Of a stretch of 6,583 nucleotides of DNA, positions 5,694-6,583 are shown piece after piece (the stretch's first letter is position 1; each line of letters begins with the position of its first letter). The notes under the pieces were generated by a model. The model searched no databases and had not been told where the DNA came from. It saw only the letters and a program-made list of their open reading frames with translations. A program made the translations under genes and the position numbers. This stretch comes from JBLNBU01 sp050260215 (GTDB lineage Bacteria > Pseudomonadota > Alphaproteobacteria > Rhodospirillales > Magnetospirillaceae): NCBI GenBank assembly GCA_050260215.1, contig JBLNBU010000112.1, positions 1 through 6,583 on the forward strand. The letters run 5' to 3'.

Positions 5694-5893
5694 AGTTCCT
5701 CGACCCGGCGCGGCTCGACCGCGGTGATGCGGGTGGCAAGGATGTTGTCGAACTCGACCGGCCCGATGCCCTGCTTGGCGGCACCGGCCTTGCCGAGGTC
5801 GCGCAGATGCGAGGCGAGGCGATGGAACTGCTGGGTCCGGCGCAACAGCAGGCCGGCGTCGGACAGCCCGGCTTCCGAAGTGAATTTGAACAC
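5666..5893 (-). CDS. Small protein of unknown function downstream of the nirN-type gene
   Basis: A 75-residue protein beginning MFKFTSEAGL from a GTG codon. I do not recognise the family. It is mostly helical by composition, with a basic amphipathic stretch LLLRRTQQFHRLASHLRDLGK (15-35 in two pieces) and a second half around VEFDNILATRITAVEPRRVEEL. There is no signal peptide, membrane segment or Cys, so it is probably cytoplasmic. GTG at 5893 is the only usable start in the frame, because the sequence upstream is low-complexity Gly/Arg and has no ATG, GTG or TTG codon. The ribosome binding site is weak (GGGAAGAA about 6 nt upstream). A good promoter-like sequence lies about 80 nt upstream, so it may be transcribed on its own after nirN. 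The balanced amino-acid composition supports it over competing frames, which are Ser/Pro/Arg-rich. Confidence 0.55.
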   Translation of the reverse strand: MFKFTSEAGLSDAGLLLRRTQQFHRLASHLRDLGKAGAAKQGIGPVEFDNILATRITAVEPRRVEELYGKLVGHG

Positions 5894-5976
5894 GGCGATT
5901 TCTTCCCGAACAGTCTTCTGTCGTTCGGTGCCCCCGCCCGGTCCCCGTCGCGCGCTGGCCCCATCCCCATTCGTTG

Positions 5977-6005
5977 TTAATAAACCATTAAGACGGGGCT
6001 GCCAA
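5977..6005 (-). promoter_or_regulatory. Candidate sigma70 promoter for the 75-residue gene
   Basis: On the minus strand a TTGGCA -35 box (6000-6005, five of six matches) and a TATTAA -10 box (5977-5982, four of six) are spaced exactly 17 nt apart, in the most A/T-rich stretch of the right half of the window. Transcription would begin near 5970, giving a leader of about 77 nt before the GTG at 5893. The -35 box overlaps the hairpin after the nirN-type gene. This is the best promoter match in the window. Confidence 0.5.
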
Positions 6006-6024
6006 CGCGCGAGTTGTGACAGCC
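5997..6024 (-). terminator. Hairpin directly after the nirN-type stop codon, weak terminator candidate
   Basis: On the minus strand GGCTGTCA and TGGCAGCC pair as an 8-bp stem with one G-U pair around a 12-nt loop, beginning one base after the stop codon. The following bases are CCGTCTTAATGG, which is not a proper U-tract. It could reduce read-through into the 75-residue gene or protect the 3' end of the nir transcript. Confidence 0.35.
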
Positions 6025-6025
6025 G

Positions 6026-6583
6026 TCAGTGGCTGGTGCCGCTCGAGAAGTTGATCTTGTTGTAGACGTTGTACTTGCCGATGGGCTTCTTCATGGGCAG
6101 GCGCTTGACCACATCGAAGGTTTCGGCGTCGAAGACGATCAGTTCGCCCTCGGCCTCCATCACCGAGACCAGCACGTGACGGCCCGACCGGTCGAACTCG
6201 GCATGGGCGGTGGTGCGGCCCGGCGCGGGGCGCAGGGTACGCACCACCTCCAGGCTGCGCAGGTCGATGATCTGGATGGCGTCCTTTTCCTTGCCCATGG
6301 ACACGTCGACCCAGGCATAGGGAGTGTTCTCGTGGCTGCGCATGAAGAAGCCCGGCCCCAGGGTGGGGATGCGCTTGACCGTCTTCCAGGTGGTCATGTC
6401 GATGACGCTGATCACCCCTTCCTTCAGGTGCGGCGTCGCCATGTGCGGCCGGCCCTGGTAGTCGAAGAGGATCCCCGATCCCAGGTGCGGCATGCCGGGC
6501 AGGTCGAGGCGCGCGATGGTGCGCCCCGTCACCAGGTTGACCACATGGCCGACGGTGCCGTCGCGAGAGGCGCCCATCAGGTT
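6026..6583 (-). CDS. nirN: Heme-d1 protein, C-terminal part, most like NirN
   Basis: The last 185 residues of a cytochrome cd1-like protein; the N-terminus lies beyond the window. The repeats of strand-turn segments (VISVIDMTTWKTVKRIP, AIQIIDLRSLEVVRTL, LIVFDAETFDVVKRLP) are blades of the eight-bladed d1 propeller. Family features include GPGFFMRSHENTPYAWVD (77-94), RPAPGRTTAHAEF (118-130) and the ending PMKKPIGKYNVYNKINFSSGTSH (split here: PMKKPIGK 163-170, YNVYNKINFSSGTSH 171-185). The GTSH terminus and the KYNV-NKI pattern match NirN, the periplasmic dihydro-heme d1 dehydrogenase that completes heme d1 and delivers it to nitrite reductase NirS. NirS itself typically ends in a KFNVYNT...HDVY-like sequence, and NirF ends differently. 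The N-terminal cytochrome c domain and export signal cannot be seen, so NirF or another d1 relative is not fully excluded. More nir genes are expected to the right. Confidence 0.78.
   Translation of the reverse strand, partial: NLMGASRDGTVGHVVNLVTGRTIARLDLPGMPHLGSGILFDYQGRPHMATPHLKEGVISVIDMTTWKTVKRIPTLGPGFFMRSHENTPYAWVDVSMGKEKDAIQIIDLRSLEVVRTLRPAPGRTTAHAEFDRSGRHVLVSVMEAEGELIVFDAETFDVVKRLPMKKPIGKYNVYNKINFSSGTSH

Noticed and set aside
5620..5970. Leftward 116-codon ATG frame overlapping the 75-residue gene
   Set aside because: Ser/Pro/Arg-rich composition typical of a shadow frame; the GTG frame at 5893 has a protein-like composition.
5204..5980. Rightward 258-codon frame overlapping the exported protein and the 75-residue gene
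   Set aside because: It is Gly/Arg/Ala-rich, lacks a signal peptide or domain, and spans two better-supported genes and a promoter region.
6017..6026. ACGGCTGTCA occurs here on the minus strand and at 5659-5668 on the plus strand
   Set aside because: A shared 10-mer is expected by chance many times in a window of this size, and the flanks do not match.
6043..6066. TTGAT followed by TTGTTGTAG, resembling half of an FNR box
   Set aside because: The second half-site is missing and the sequence lies inside the nirN coding region near its end, not upstream of a gene.

Overview
The window is very GC-rich, with codon third positions dominated by G and C. Its gene content (a methyl-accepting chemotaxis protein with a helical sensor, a cytoplasmic H2-sensing [NiFe] hydrogenase, and a heme-d1 protein of denitrification) suggests a metabolically versatile alphaproteobacterium. 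A Rhodospirillales / Magnetospirillum-like organism is my best guess. That placement rests on gene content and protein style only, because no rRNA or other taxonomic marker is present.

Layout. (1) Bases 1-1498, minus strand: the first 499 codons of a chemoreceptor with two transmembrane helices, a long helical bimodular-type sensor, a HAMP domain and the start of the signalling domain; it is cut by the window edge just before the hairpin tip. (2) Bases 1499-1783: a divergent intergenic region with a promoter-like element that overlaps a perfect inverted repeat. (3) Bases 1784-2380, plus: a TMEM175/DUF1211-type membrane protein, probably a potassium channel. (4) Bases 2453-2806, plus: an unrecognised 117-residue membrane protein with its own promoter-like sequence and a strong ribosome binding site. 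(5) Bases 5210 down to 2815, minus: a two-gene operon hupU-hupV (hoxB-hoxC), joined by a GTGA stop/start overlap. It encodes the small and large subunits of a regulatory (H2-sensing) [NiFe] hydrogenase. (6) Bases 5319-5693, plus: a small exported protein ending in a CxxC motif. (7) Bases 5893-5666, minus: a 75-residue protein of unknown function, convergent with and overlapping the previous gene. (8) Bases 6583-6026, minus: the C-terminal 185 residues of a heme-d1 protein, most like NirN.

How the genes fit together. HupUV should sense H2 and pass the signal to a HupT/HoxJ-type histidine kinase, but no such kinase lies on either side of the pair. NirN belongs to the nitrite reductase maturation pathway, and further nir genes would be expected beyond the right edge. 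The chemoreceptor, the TMEM175 protein and the small membrane protein look like independent single-gene units. Two tail-to-tail junctions (about 2806/2815 and 5666/5693) each contain a hairpin covering one or both gene ends. I found no mobile element, CRISPR array, tRNA or rRNA. The most notable items are the sensor hydrogenase without an adjacent kinase, the unrecognised small protein next to nirN, and the palindrome inside the chemoreceptor promoter.
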